DNA from: an uncultured Eubacterium sp.
Lineage (GTDB): Bacteria; Bacillota; Clostridia; Peptostreptococcales; Anaerovoracaceae
Length of the DNA stretch: 20,255 nucleotides
Reading direction: 5' to 3'
NCBI GenBank assembly: GCA_900551775.1
Contig: URXI01000047.1
Span: 1 to 20,255, forward strand
Each line of letters begins with the position of its first letter. Position 1 is the first letter of the stretch. This document shows, piece after piece, positions 1 through 6,657 of this stretch. A program made the position numbers and the translations under genes. The notes below the pieces were generated by a model. That model was not told the origin of the DNA, did no database searches, and saw only the letters and a program-made list of their open reading frames with translations.

Positions 1-363
1 CAGAACATCACCAGATTTCCGTATGAAATTGTCCGCCTGGCGGAGGATATTGCGGGCGGACTGATGGTCACTATGCCGAGCCAGAAAGACTTTACGTCTG
101 ATACGGTGGTCGGCAAGAACGGTGAGACAGTCGCAGACATCTGCAACAAATACTTTGCAGGCCGAAGTGACGTGAGCACAGAGGACAGGATGCGCGTCCT
201 CAGGTTCCTGGAAAACGTCTGCCTGGGCAGTGCTGCCGTAGGCTACAGGACGGAATCTATGCACGGCGCAGGCTCCCCGCAGGCGCAGAGAATCATGATC
301 GCAAGACAGGGGAACATTGAACAAAAGAAAGAATTTGCAAAGATTATCGCTGGCATAAAGTAA
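1..363 (+). CDS. abfD: 4-hydroxybutyryl-CoA dehydratase / vinylacetyl-CoA isomerase, C-terminal part (5' end outside window)
   Basis: The reading frame is open from base 1 and ends at TAA 361-363, giving about 120 C-terminal residues. The stretches RLAEDIAGG, VTMPSQKDF, STEDRMRVLRFLEN and AAVGYRTESMHGAGSP are characteristic of the AbfD family. This flavin and [4Fe-4S] enzyme dehydrates 4-hydroxybutyryl-CoA to crotonyl-CoA in 4-aminobutyrate, succinate or glutamate fermentation. The cluster ligands known for the family lie upstream and cannot be checked here. An internal ATG at 64 is not a start, because the homologous sequence continues upstream of it. The gene ends at a bidirectional terminator shared with the convergent nuclease gene. 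Identity is from recalled family motifs; a close paralogue acting on another hydroxyacyl-CoA is the main alternative. Confidence 0.85.
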   Translation, partial: QNITRFPYEIVRLAEDIAGGLMVTMPSQKDFTSDTVVGKNGETVADICNKYFAGRSDVSTEDRMRVLRFLENVCLGSAAVGYRTESMHGAGSPQAQRIMIARQGNIEQKKEFAKIIAGIK

Positions 364-420
364 TTTTTGCTGCGAGAAAAGAATGCTGATAAGTAATGCG
401 TGAGATATGATGATAAAAAT

Positions 421-456
421 AAAGGGAGGACAGCCCAAAAGACTGTCCTCTTTTCC
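421..456. terminator. Bidirectional Rho-independent terminator between convergent genes
   Basis: GAGGACAG (426-433) pairs perfectly with CTGTCCTC (443-450) around a 9-nt loop. G-U and A-U pairs extend the stem outward to about 422/454. A T-run follows on the plus strand, and the A-rich 412-423 gives a U-rich tail on the minus strand. It lies between the stop codons at 363 (plus) and 458 (minus), so it can serve both genes. Confidence 0.8.
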
Positions 457-457
457 G

Positions 458-1474
458 TTATTCAGGCTGTTTCAGCGCTTCATAAATTTTCTGACTGTCA
501 TAGTCAGGTGAAAAATGCAGTGCAGTATCGCAGATACGATGGATGTAGGACGGTTCCTCGTCCAGTTCAATAGCGATTGTTTGCGGCGATTTGCCTTTCG
601 AAAGCTTTTTGCAGACCATGTCAATCAGAGCAATTGCTTTTCCCTGTGCAAGTCCCTCCTGAAGTCCCACCTGAAGTCCCTCCTGAAGTCCCTCCTGACG
701 GCCCTCCTGCAGTCCTTCGTTTTTGAAGTAAGCTTTCCAACTTGCCTGGTCGTGCTCGTATCGAATTTGCGATTCTCTAAGTTCAAATGCAATCTGGTCT
801 TCGGTGAGTTCTTTGAATAGTTTTTCAGTCATCTCGATTGCTTCACCTCCTGTTTTGATCAGTTGGCAGAGATATGGCTCCTGATTCGCATCTCCGGCAT
901 ACCGCATATAGGCGGCCAGTTTTTCTACAGAGTCCATTTCGTCTACCTTTTTCAGTCCATCAACTTTTCCCAGTTCAATAAAATGGAGTTCCAACCTGTC
1001 TGAGAGGAGGAATCCCTGCTCTCGCTCCCGCAGGTGAAATACAGTGTGGAGTTTTTCACTGTGGGGAAACAGTTTGCCGTTGATGATGGAAATAACAATG
1101 CTTTTCTTCATCTTATCATATTCTTCCCCAGATGCCAATGCTGAATTTACCAGTCTGCCGCCGTAATAGACGGAGCGGTTCGCATAAAATGGCGTATTGC
1201 CGTTCTGAATTTCAATGTCAATCAGATCTCCGGCGTTGGTAGAGGCACGGATATCCAGAATGGAGGCCTTATCTGCTTCCGTCTCACCATAAAAGTTGGG
1301 ATTCATAATCTTCAGATCGATGATAGGGTCATCCTTCCTCTGAAGAATAACATTGAGAATCGCAATCAGCGCTTTCTTGCTCTCTATGGTATCTCTGCTG
1401 AAGATATAATGAAAAACCCAGTCATCGGCGATACTGAAACAGCTGCGACGTTTGTTTTCAAATAAAGATTTCAT
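458..1474 (-). CDS. Rpn family recombination-promoting nuclease / PD-(D/E)XK nuclease family protein
   Basis: A 338-residue protein. The N-terminal half has the Rpn/transposase_31-like layout: DDWVFHYIFSRD near residue 17, then a PD-(D/E)XK core with ILDIRAS (Asp74) and IDIEIQ (Glu88, Gln90). Known Rpn proteins are DNA endonucleases that stimulate RecA-independent recombination, and many are implicated in phage defence. The C-terminal part contains EGLQ/EGRQ/EGLA four-residue repeats (about 254-275), typical of the family. The start at 1474 is chosen because AAGGAGAAGTGAA precedes it and because the promoter covers the longer in-frame start at 1525. It is monocistronic, convergent with the dehydratase gene, with a MITE-like element about 125 bp upstream. 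The substrate and biological role are not known. Confidence 0.8.
   Translation of the reverse strand: MKSLFENKRRSCFSIADDWVFHYIFSRDTIESKKALIAILNVILQRKDDPIIDLKIMNPNFYGETEADKASILDIRASTNAGDLIDIEIQNGNTPFYANRSVYYGGRLVNSALASGEEYDKMKKSIVISIINGKLFPHSEKLHTVFHLREREQGFLLSDRLELHFIELGKVDGLKKVDEMDSVEKLAAYMRYAGDANQEPYLCQLIKTGGEAIEMTEKLFKELTEDQIAFELRESQIRYEHDQASWKAYFKNEGLQEGRQEGLQEGLQVGLQEGLAQGKAIALIDMVCKKLSKGKSPQTIAIELDEEPSYIHRICDTALHFSPDYDSQKIYEALKQPE
657..716. repeat. 12-bp tandem repeat inside the Rpn-family gene (5 copies)
   Basis: Five consecutive 12-bp units related to TCCTGAAGTCCC start at 657, 669, 681, 693 and 705. Copies 1 and 3 are identical; copies 2, 4 and 5 carry one to three changes. On the coding (minus) strand they encode the EGLQ-like four-residue repeats. 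Gain or loss of a unit keeps the frame, so copy number may vary between strains. Confidence 0.85.
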
Positions 1475-1496
1475 TTCACTTCTCCTTTTTTCCCAG

Positions 1497-1525
1497 ACTT
1501 TACCACTAACATATAGGAAAGTCAA
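1497..1525 (-). promoter_or_regulatory. Sigma-A-type promoter of the Rpn-family gene
   Basis: Read on the minus strand, TTGACT (1525-1520) and TAAAGT (1502-1497) are separated by exactly 17 bp. The start codon at 1474 and its ribosome-binding site follow about 20 bases later. The element covers the N-terminal codons of a longer possible ORF, which argues that the longer start is not used. Confidence 0.7.
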
Positions 1526-1600
1526 TACGTTTAAAAAAGGTCAGAATCCTTTATTTTTCCCCATAATAAAAGAAACAAGATATTTTGTCTGCACATTTCA

Positions 1601-1898
1601 GTATCTCACCACGGCAAACGCATGAAAGGTTTTTCAACCAGTCTGAAGGTGCAATTTTTACTGTATAGCGTTTATTTAATTAAATTGAGTATAATTTATT
1701 GGAATAAAATGTAAATCTCATCGAGTTTGGAGCGATTTTATGTTGTTTTTAACCCATTTTGGCGACAATTCATGGAATTTACCAGGATTTTTTATACTCA
1801 TTTTTGCAAAAACGGTCCTCTATAGTAAAATTGCTGCTGTAGCCGAACCAACTCTGTTTACAATCTGTTTTTCATGCGTTTGCCGTTGGTATCTCACC
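1601..1898. mobile_element. MITE-like non-autonomous element with 17-bp terminal inverted repeats and 10-bp flanking direct repeats
   Basis: ACGGCAAACGCATGAAA at 1611-1627 is the exact reverse complement of 1870-1886. Outside it lie identical 10-bp direct repeats GTATCTCACC (1601-1610 and 1889-1898), with two extra bases on the right, as expected of a target-site duplication. The interior is AT-rich and has no credible ORF. The arms keep related in the same order further in: GCAATTTTTACTGTATAG near 1652 against a near copy on the other strand at 1819-1834, then TGAGTATAA (1686-1694) against TTATACTCA (1792-1800). The transposase family is not recognised; duplications of 8-10 bp occur in several IS families. 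No second copy was seen in the window. Confidence 0.7.
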
Positions 1899-1906
1899 TG
1901 AACTGA

Positions 1907-1935
1907 TAGTCAAAAGTGTTAAAATGGAGTACAAT
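1907..1935 (+). promoter_or_regulatory. Candidate sigma-A promoter of the first ferredoxin-nitroreductase gene
   Basis: TAGTCA (1907-1912) and TACAAT (1930-1935) are separated by 17 bp. The -10 is good (5/6) and the -35 moderate (4/6). It lies just outside the right end of the MITE-like element and 25 bp before the start codon. An alternative -10 is TAAAAT at 1920-1925, with a poor -35. Confidence 0.45.
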
Positions 1936-1959
1936 AGAGAAGACAAGGAGGACACGATA

Positions 1960-2739
1960 ATGGTAAAAATAAATGACAACTGCACGGGCTGCGGTCTCTG
2001 CATAGACGACTGTATATCGGAGGTGATAATCTTAAAAGACGGAAGGGCACAGGCAGTACGATCCTGTATTGAATGCGGCCACTGCTATGCGATCTGTCCC
2101 TTCGGCGCGCCGGAAATAGACGGCGTTGACATGGAGGATGTTGAGGAAGTGAATTCGTCAGCTTTTGTGGACAGCAAGGCGCTGTTACATACCATCAAAG
2201 GCCGCAGGAGTATTCGCCAGTATCAAGAGAGGGCTATCGAAGAAGATAAGCTGAATATAATGTTTGAGGCAGGAAGATACACTGCAACGGCAGTCAATTA
2301 TCAGGACCTGCGCTTTATCGTAGTACAGGAGCGACTGGCGGAATTCAAAGAGCTGATTTGGAATGGACTGGCCGAGATGGCAAAGTGTCCGGAGAAGTAT
2401 CCCGACATTGTTCGCTATGCCGGTCATTTGGAAAAGAAAGCCAAAGACCCGTCAGACGATTACCTGTTCCGCAATGCACCGGCGATTATTTTCATCGTTA
2501 CTGACAGGCTGGTAGACGCTGGAATGGCGGCGCAGAACATGGAGCTGGCAGCAGTAGCCCAGGGCCTGGGAGTGATGTATAACGGCTATATGGTCAGGGC
2601 TGCCAACATGGTTCCAGGAGCCTCAGAATGGCTGCAAACAGAGGGACGGCCAGTTGCGGCCTGTATGCTTGCAGGTTATCCCGATGTGACTTACCTGAGG
2701 TCTGCACCGAGGAAGGCGGCCGACGTCATCATAAAATAA
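1960..2739 (+). CDS. Ferredoxin-domain nitroreductase family protein (first copy)
   Basis: A 259-residue fusion. The N-terminal 2x[4Fe-4S] ferredoxin domain has Cys8/11/14/18 (CTGCGLCIDDC) and Cys36/39/42/46 (CIECGHCYAICP). The FMN-binding nitroreductase domain follows from about residue 75, with RRSIRQY at 82-88 (typical FMN-phosphate contact) and the AAQNMELAA helix near 190. Such proteins are expected to pass electrons from low-potential ferredoxin clusters to FMN for reduction of nitro, quinone or similar substrates; the real substrate is unknown. The ATG at 1960 is chosen because AAGGAGGACACGATA precedes it; the in-frame ATG at 1924 has no good ribosome-binding site and would include that site in the coding region. 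It appears monocistronic. A paralogue of the same design lies at 6658-7431. Confidence 0.85.
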   Translation: MVKINDNCTGCGLCIDDCISEVIILKDGRAQAVRSCIECGHCYAICPFGAPEIDGVDMEDVEEVNSSAFVDSKALLHTIKGRRSIRQYQERAIEEDKLNIMFEAGRYTATAVNYQDLRFIVVQERLAEFKELIWNGLAEMAKCPEKYPDIVRYAGHLEKKAKDPSDDYLFRNAPAIIFIVTDRLVDAGMAAQNMELAAVAQGLGVMYNGYMVRAANMVPGASEWLQTEGRPVAACMLAGYPDVTYLRSAPRKAADVIIK

Positions 2740-2749
2740 ATTCTTGCAG

Positions 2750-2793
2750 AGCGTCACGATTTGACAAATTTCTGACTCTCTTTTCGCTATACT
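2750..2793 (+). promoter_or_regulatory. spoIIG-type promoter with 21-bp spacer and Spo0A box over the -35
   Basis: A perfect -35 TTGACA (2761-2766) and a -10 TATACT (2788-2793) are 21 bp apart, too long for ordinary sigma-A promoters. The Bacillus spoIIG promoter is known for the same abnormal spacing (22 bp) and needs Spo0A~P for activation. On the minus strand TTTGTCAAA (2768-2760) matches the 0A-box consensus TTTGTCRAAA in 9 of 10 positions with the next base, and it overlaps the -35 as in Bacillus. A weaker TGACG-containing half-site follows exactly 10 bp upstream. Activation by Spo0A is inference from this match and from the gene that follows. Confidence 0.75.
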
Positions 2794-2825
2794 GATGAAG
2801 TACCAGCGAGAGGGGAGTTTTTCTT

Positions 2826-3665
2826 TTGGTTATCTATGGAGAGTATCTTTTTTTAGAGAACTTCATAACAGGAATGATTATCACTTATTTTACTGGCAGG
2901 ATTGTTGGAGAAGAATTGAAACGATGGAGAATCGTGTTGTGCGGCATCTGCTGCGGCATTTACGCATTTTCTATCTTTACCAGCATTGCAGGGGTTTTGT
3001 CACTGGCAGGAAAAATAATGTTTGCAGGGCTGATTACCTGGCTGGCATTTGGGATAAGATCGATAAAGAGAATGGTTGCGAGCGCTATTCTCTTTCTAAT
3101 TGTCACGTTCCTTTATGGCGGCATAACCATAGGATTATTGACTGCTTTTAGCTGGGAAGGGATAACAGCTGCCGAAGGGGTTTATATGCCGCATGTTACA
3201 TATCTGACTGTGACGTCAGCTGCGATTGCCGCTATGCTTCTCGTTTTGCTCACCATCAATCTGATCAAGGCGAGACGGCAGGAAGAAAGAAGCGCCGTAG
3301 AGACGATTGTTTGTATGGGGGATAAGCAATGGAACCTGGAAGGGTTCATAGATTCGGGCAACTTTCTGAAAGAACCGCTTACGGGCAGGCCCGTAGCAGT
3401 GGTGAGCAAAGCTTTGATGGAGCAGATGTTGGCAGGAATAGGGGATGCACAGGTCAGATACACTGTTATCCCATACAACGCCATAGGCGTAAAGACGGGA
3501 ATCATGGAGGGCTACAAAGCTGACTACGTAAAAATTCCGGGAAAGATGATAAAAAAGCCTGTTCTGGCCGTGAGTGAAGATCTCTGGCCCACAGGGGGAA
3601 ATGAGCGACAGATACTTCTGCCTGGAAGTATGCTGGAAAGGGGTATATATGCTAAGTTTGACTAA
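2826..3665 (+). CDS. spoIIGA: Sigma-E processing peptidase SpoIIGA
   Basis: A 279-residue membrane protease that converts pro-sigma-E to active sigma-E in the mother cell. The N-terminal half has about five hydrophobic segments (residues 5-25, 35-52, 56-75, 83-108, 128-147). The C-terminal half is the cytosolic aspartic-protease-like domain with FIDSGN (Asp176-Ser177-Gly178-Asn179), the catalytic motif of the family. Start is TTG at 2826, since GCGAGAGGGGAG lies 8-18 bases upstream and homology begins at once with IYGEYLFLENF. A weak start codon is plausible for a tightly limited sporulation protease. The stop codon overlaps the start of sigE by 17 bp, so the two are likely co-translated. Identification rests on sequence and on the gene order spoIIGA-sigE-sigG. 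Confidence 0.95.
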   Translation: MVIYGEYLFLENFITGMIITYFTGRIVGEELKRWRIVLCGICCGIYAFSIFTSIAGVLSLAGKIMFAGLITWLAFGIRSIKRMVASAILFLIVTFLYGGITIGLLTAFSWEGITAAEGVYMPHVTYLTVTSAAIAAMLLVLLTINLIKARRQEERSAVETIVCMGDKQWNLEGFIDSGNFLKEPLTGRPVAVVSKALMEQMLAGIGDAQVRYTVIPYNAIGVKTGIMEGYKADYVKIPGKMIKKPVLAVSEDLWPTGGNERQILLPGSMLERGIYAKFD

Positions 3666-4356
3666 GGCCAGGGATTTTCTCCTGAGACTATTGGGATTTT
3701 CAGGAAAAAGTGTGTTTTATATAGGTGGAAATGACGTGTTGCCGCCGCCGCTTGAGAAAGATGAAGAGATGAGGATGCTCCGCGAATATGCCAAAGGGAG
3801 TATGGATGCGAGGGCAGTTTTGATTGAGCATAATCTGAGGCTGGTAGTGTATATCGCAAAGAAATTTGAGAACGCGGGCGTCAATGTGGAAGATTTAATC
3901 TCTATCGGGACTATAGGATTGATCAAAGCTGTCAATACTTTTAAGATAGACAAGAACATCAAGCTTGCCACCTATGCGTCCAGATGTATTGAAAATGAAA
4001 TTTTGATGTATCTGCGCCGGGATGTAAAGCGTAAAAGCGAGGTATCGCTGGACGAACCGCTGAACGTGGACTGGGACGGAAACGAACTGCTTTTGTCCGA
4101 TATACTGGGAACAGAGAATGACGTTGTCAGTACGCGGCTTGAAGAAGAGGTCAATCGGAAACTCTTATATCACGCTTTGACAAAGCTTTCTGACCGGGAA
4201 AAACAGATCATGGATATGCGTTTTGGTCTGAAAAACGGCAGAGAAATGACGCAAAAAGAAGTGGCTAACGCCATGGGAATTTCGCAGAGTTACATATCGA
4301 GGCTGGAGAAAAAAATTATCGAACGGCTTCAACGGGAAGTGCAAAAACTGGGATAA
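3649..4356 (+). CDS. sigE: RNA polymerase sporulation sigma factor SigE (pro-sigma-E)
   Basis: A 235-residue sigma-70 family factor for early mother-cell transcription. The N-terminus is an amphipathic pro-sequence (residues 1 to about 23) followed by VFYIGGNDVLPPPL, matching the conserved SpoIIGA processing region. Region 2 (LIEHNLRLVVYIAKKF, DLISIGTIGLIKAV, LATYASRCIENEILMYLR) and region 4 (LSDREKQIMDMRFGL, TQKEVANAMGISQSYISRLE) are complete. The ATG at 3649 is chosen, with GGAAAGGGG upstream; a longer in-frame start at 3574 lies inside spoIIGA and would destroy the pro-sequence design. Transcribed from the spoIIG promoter. Confidence 0.96.
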   Translation: MLSLTKARDFLLRLLGFSGKSVFYIGGNDVLPPPLEKDEEMRMLREYAKGSMDARAVLIEHNLRLVVYIAKKFENAGVNVEDLISIGTIGLIKAVNTFKIDKNIKLATYASRCIENEILMYLRRDVKRKSEVSLDEPLNVDWDGNELLLSDILGTENDVVSTRLEEEVNRKLLYHALTKLSDREKQIMDMRFGLKNGREMTQKEVANAMGISQSYISRLEKKIIERLQREVQKLG

Positions 4357-4429
4357 ATTTCAACGACTATTTACGGTCTGCATGCACAACATATACATAT
4401 CAAAATTTATGAAAGCAGGCTGGTGAAAT

Positions 4430-5200
4430 ATGGCAAATAAAGTTGAAATCTGCGGTGTCAATACCGCAAAGCTTCCCGTGTATAAAGACTGGGAAATGCA
4501 GGAAATGTTGCAGGCGATCAAGGCAGGCGACACGAGCATCAGAGAAAAATTCATAACAGGAAATCTGAGATTGGTACTCAGTGTAATCCAGAGATTTAAC
4601 AACAGGGGAGAAAACCCTGACGACCTGTTTCAGGTAGGCTGTATCGGGCTGATCAAAGCCCTGGATAATTTTGATTTGAGTCACGGTGTAAAGTTTTCGA
4701 CCTATGCGGTACCGATGATTATCGGCGAAGTGCGCAGATATCTGCGTGATAACAACAGCATCAGGGTGTCCAGGTCTCTGCGCGACATCGCCTACAAGGC
4801 GCTGCAGGCAAAGGAACAGCTCAGCAGTGAACTGTCCAGAGAACCGTCGATTTCGGAGATCGCCAAAGAAATTGACGTACCTCGCGAGGATGTGGTGCTG
4901 GCCATGGATTCCATCCAGGAACCAGTTTCCCTCTTCGAACCGGTTTTCCACGATGATGGGGACGCAGTCTTCGTCATGGACCAAGTGCAGGATACGAAGA
5001 ATACTGACGAAAAATGGATTGAAAACATCTCCCTTTCTGAGGCCATGAACAAGCTTTCTCCGAGGGAAAAGCATATTCTGACCATGCGCTTCTTTGAAGG
5101 GAAAACCCAGATGGAAGTAGCAGAGGAAATATCCATCAGTCAGGCCCAGGTATCCAGACTGGAAAAGAATGCATTGAAATATATGCGTAAATATGTGTAA
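4430..5200 (+). CDS. sigG: RNA polymerase sporulation sigma factor SigG
   Basis: A 256-residue late forespore sigma factor. The N-terminus KVEICGVNTAKLP is the conserved sigma-G signature. Region 2 (FITGNLRLVLSVIQRF, DLFQVGCIGLIKALDNFD, FSTYAVPMIIGEVRRYLRD), region 3 (PSISEIAKEIDVPREDVVLAMDS) and region 4 (LSPREKHILTMRFFEGKTQMEVAEEISISQAQVSRLE) are all present. The ribosome-binding site is weak (GGTGAAAT directly before ATG), which suits a gene that must not be translated from read-through of the sigE message; this is inference. No convincing sigma-F or sigma-G promoter could be assigned in the 73-bp gap after sigE. A strong terminator follows. Confidence 0.96.
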   Translation: MANKVEICGVNTAKLPVYKDWEMQEMLQAIKAGDTSIREKFITGNLRLVLSVIQRFNNRGENPDDLFQVGCIGLIKALDNFDLSHGVKFSTYAVPMIIGEVRRYLRDNNSIRVSRSLRDIAYKALQAKEQLSSELSREPSISEIAKEIDVPREDVVLAMDSIQEPVSLFEPVFHDDGDAVFVMDQVQDTKNTDEKWIENISLSEAMNKLSPREKHILTMRFFEGKTQMEVAEEISISQAQVSRLEKNALKYMRKYV

Positions 5201-5225
5201 TAATTATAATATCCTTCTTTTATTG

Positions 5226-5260
5226 AGGACTGCCCATGCAAGCGCGGCAGTCCTTTTTTT
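5226..5260 (+). terminator. Rho-independent terminator of the spoIIGA-sigE-sigG cluster
   Basis: AGGACTGCC (5226-5234) pairs perfectly with GGCAGTCCT (5246-5254) around an 11-nt loop, followed by a run of T to 5260. It separates the sporulation cluster from coaBC. Confidence 0.92.
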
Positions 5261-5267
5261 GATTCTC

Positions 5268-5296
5268 TTGAAAAATCAGAGACGCAGTGGTATACT
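5268..5296 (+). promoter_or_regulatory. Sigma-A promoter of coaBC
   Basis: TTGAAA (5268-5273) and TATACT (5291-5296), each 5/6 to consensus, are separated by 17 bp, 8 bp after the sigG terminator. The promoter explains how a housekeeping gene is uncoupled from the sporulation genes. Confidence 0.8.
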
Positions 5297-5345
5297 GTCT
5301 CCATTGGAAACGAAGACAATGCATTTACATAAGGAGATCACAAAC

Positions 5346-6533
5346 ATGCTTGAGAATAAAACCGTCCTCCTGGGCATCAGCGGGGGCATCGCGGCATATA
5401 AGAGCGCATACCTTGCAAGCCGCCTCGTTAAAGAGGGCGCAGAGGTTCACGTCATTATGACTGAACACGCCTGTAACTTCATCAATCCGATTACCTTTGA
5501 GACTTTGACGGGTAACAAATGTGTCACGGATACCTTTGACCGGAATTTCCAGTACAATGTAGAACATGTGGCTTTGGCAAAAAAAGCTGATGTGTTCATG
5601 GTTGCGCCGGCGACGGCCAACGTTATGGCAAAACTGGCTCACGGCCTGGCTGACGATATGCTGACCACTACTTTTCTGGCCTGCAAATGCCCTAAGATTG
5701 TGGCGCCGGCGATGAACACGAACATGTACGAAAATCCCATCACACAGGACAATATGGACACATTGCAGCGCTACGGGATCCAGGTTATCAAACCTGCGTC
5801 CGGCTACCTGGCCTGTGGGGACACGGGAGCGGGAAAGATGCCGGAGCCGGAGGTTTTGTTCCGCTATATAGAAAGAGAAATCGCCTGTGAGAAGGACATG
5901 ACGGGAAAGAAGGTTTTGATCACGGCAGGCGCTACTCGTGAATCCATGGATCCGGTCCGCTTCATCACCAACCATTCCACGGGAAAAATGGGTTTTGCCC
6001 TTGCCAGGGAATGTATGCTGCGCGGCGCAGAAGTGACCCTGGTCAAAGCGCAGACCACAGCTGAACCCCCGATGTTCGTAAATGTAGTGGAGGTATCCAG
6101 CGCGGCAGATATGTTCGAAGCTGTGACGGGAAGAGCCGATGAACAGGACATCATCATCAAAGCCGCCGCAGTCAGCGATTACACGCCGGCAGAAGTCAGC
6201 GACCAGAAGGTCAAGAAGAAAGACGGAGATTTGTCCATTGCCATGAAACGGACGAAGGATATTTTGATGCATCTGGGAGAGCACAAGCAAGAAGGGCAGT
6301 TCCTCTGCGGCTTTTCTATGGAGACCGAGAATATGCTGGAAAATTCCAAGGCAAAGCTGCTGAAGAAAAACGCCGACATGATTGTAGCCAACAATCTGAA
6401 AGATGCAGGAGCGGGCTTTGGCACGGACACCAACCTGGTTACCATGATCACAAGGGACGACGTCAAGGAACTCACGCTGATGGGCAAAGACCAGGTGGCG
6501 AAGGCCATCATCGACGAAATCATGAATAGATAA
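5346..6533 (+). CDS. coaBC: Bifunctional phosphopantothenoylcysteine decarboxylase / phosphopantothenate-cysteine ligase
   Basis: A 395-residue cytosolic enzyme for two steps of coenzyme A synthesis. The N-terminal CoaC flavoprotein domain (1-180) has GISGGIAAYK at 10-19, His74 in NVEHVALA, PAMN at 121-124 and Cys157 in ACGDTGAGKMPEP. The C-terminal CoaB domain (from 186) begins KKVLITAGATRE and has Asn209 in FITNHSTGKMG, then KRTKDIL and GFSMETE. These are the known catalytic and nucleotide-binding signatures. Length is normal for Dfp-type fusions (about 400). The ATG at 5346 is chosen because AAGGAGATCACAAAC precedes it; the 51 codons upstream run through a promoter and a terminator. Monocistronic. 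Confidence 0.96.
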   Translation: MLENKTVLLGISGGIAAYKSAYLASRLVKEGAEVHVIMTEHACNFINPITFETLTGNKCVTDTFDRNFQYNVEHVALAKKADVFMVAPATANVMAKLAHGLADDMLTTTFLACKCPKIVAPAMNTNMYENPITQDNMDTLQRYGIQVIKPASGYLACGDTGAGKMPEPEVLFRYIEREIACEKDMTGKKVLITAGATRESMDPVRFITNHSTGKMGFALARECMLRGAEVTLVKAQTTAEPPMFVNVVEVSSAADMFEAVTGRADEQDIIIKAAAVSDYTPAEVSDQKVKKKDGDLSIAMKRTKDILMHLGEHKQEGQFLCGFSMETENMLENSKAKLLKKNADMIVANNLKDAGAGFGTDTNLVTMITRDDVKELTLMGKDQVAKAIIDEIMNR

Positions 6534-6539
6534 GAACCG

Positions 6540-6570
6540 ATAGAGCATGCATCATGTATGCTCTATTTTG
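6540..6570 (+). terminator. Candidate terminator of coaBC
   Basis: ATAGAGCAT (6540-6548) pairs perfectly with ATGCTCTAT (6558-6566) and a short TTTT follows. The short T-tract makes it weaker than the other terminators of the window. Confidence 0.6.
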
Positions 6571-6614
6571 ATGGTAACGAATTTCTTTACCGATGTGGCA
6601 GTCATGGCGCGATC

Positions 6615-6640
6615 TGATATAATGGTTAAAGAATGTTAAC
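6615..6640 (+). promoter_or_regulatory. Extended -10 promoter and small palindrome before the second ferredoxin-nitroreductase gene
   Basis: TGATATAAT (6615-6623) is a perfect extended -10. No good -35 lies at the proper distance (GTGGCA at 6595-6600), which fits extended -10 promoters. GTTAA (6625-6629) and TTAAC (6636-6640) form an inverted repeat across the expected transcription start, a possible repressor site, perhaps for the ArsR-type protein encoded in the same operon (inference). Confidence 0.6.
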
Positions 6641-6657
6641 GAAAGAGAGGAAAGAGG

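Noticed and set aside
657..716. CRISPR-like repeat array
   Set aside because: Units are 12 bp, contiguous, without spacers and in frame within a coding gene.
2795..3151. 118-codon plus-strand frame overlapping the start of spoIIGA
   Set aside because: Out-of-frame shadow; the spoIIGA frame has the membrane segments, the DSGN motif and the ribosome-binding site.
4400..5074. 224-codon open frame on the minus strand opposite sigG
   Set aside because: Shadow of sigG; no promoter, ribosome-binding site or domain.
5325..6548. 407-codon open frame on the minus strand opposite coaBC
   Set aside because: Complementary shadow of a fully motif-supported coaBC; its composition is typical of antisense frames and it would read through the coaBC terminator and start region.
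6573..6591. GGTAA-N9-TTACC inverted repeat upstream of the second ferredoxin-nitroreductase gene
   Set aside because: Only 5 bp arms in an AT-rich stretch away from the promoter core; expected by chance at this length.
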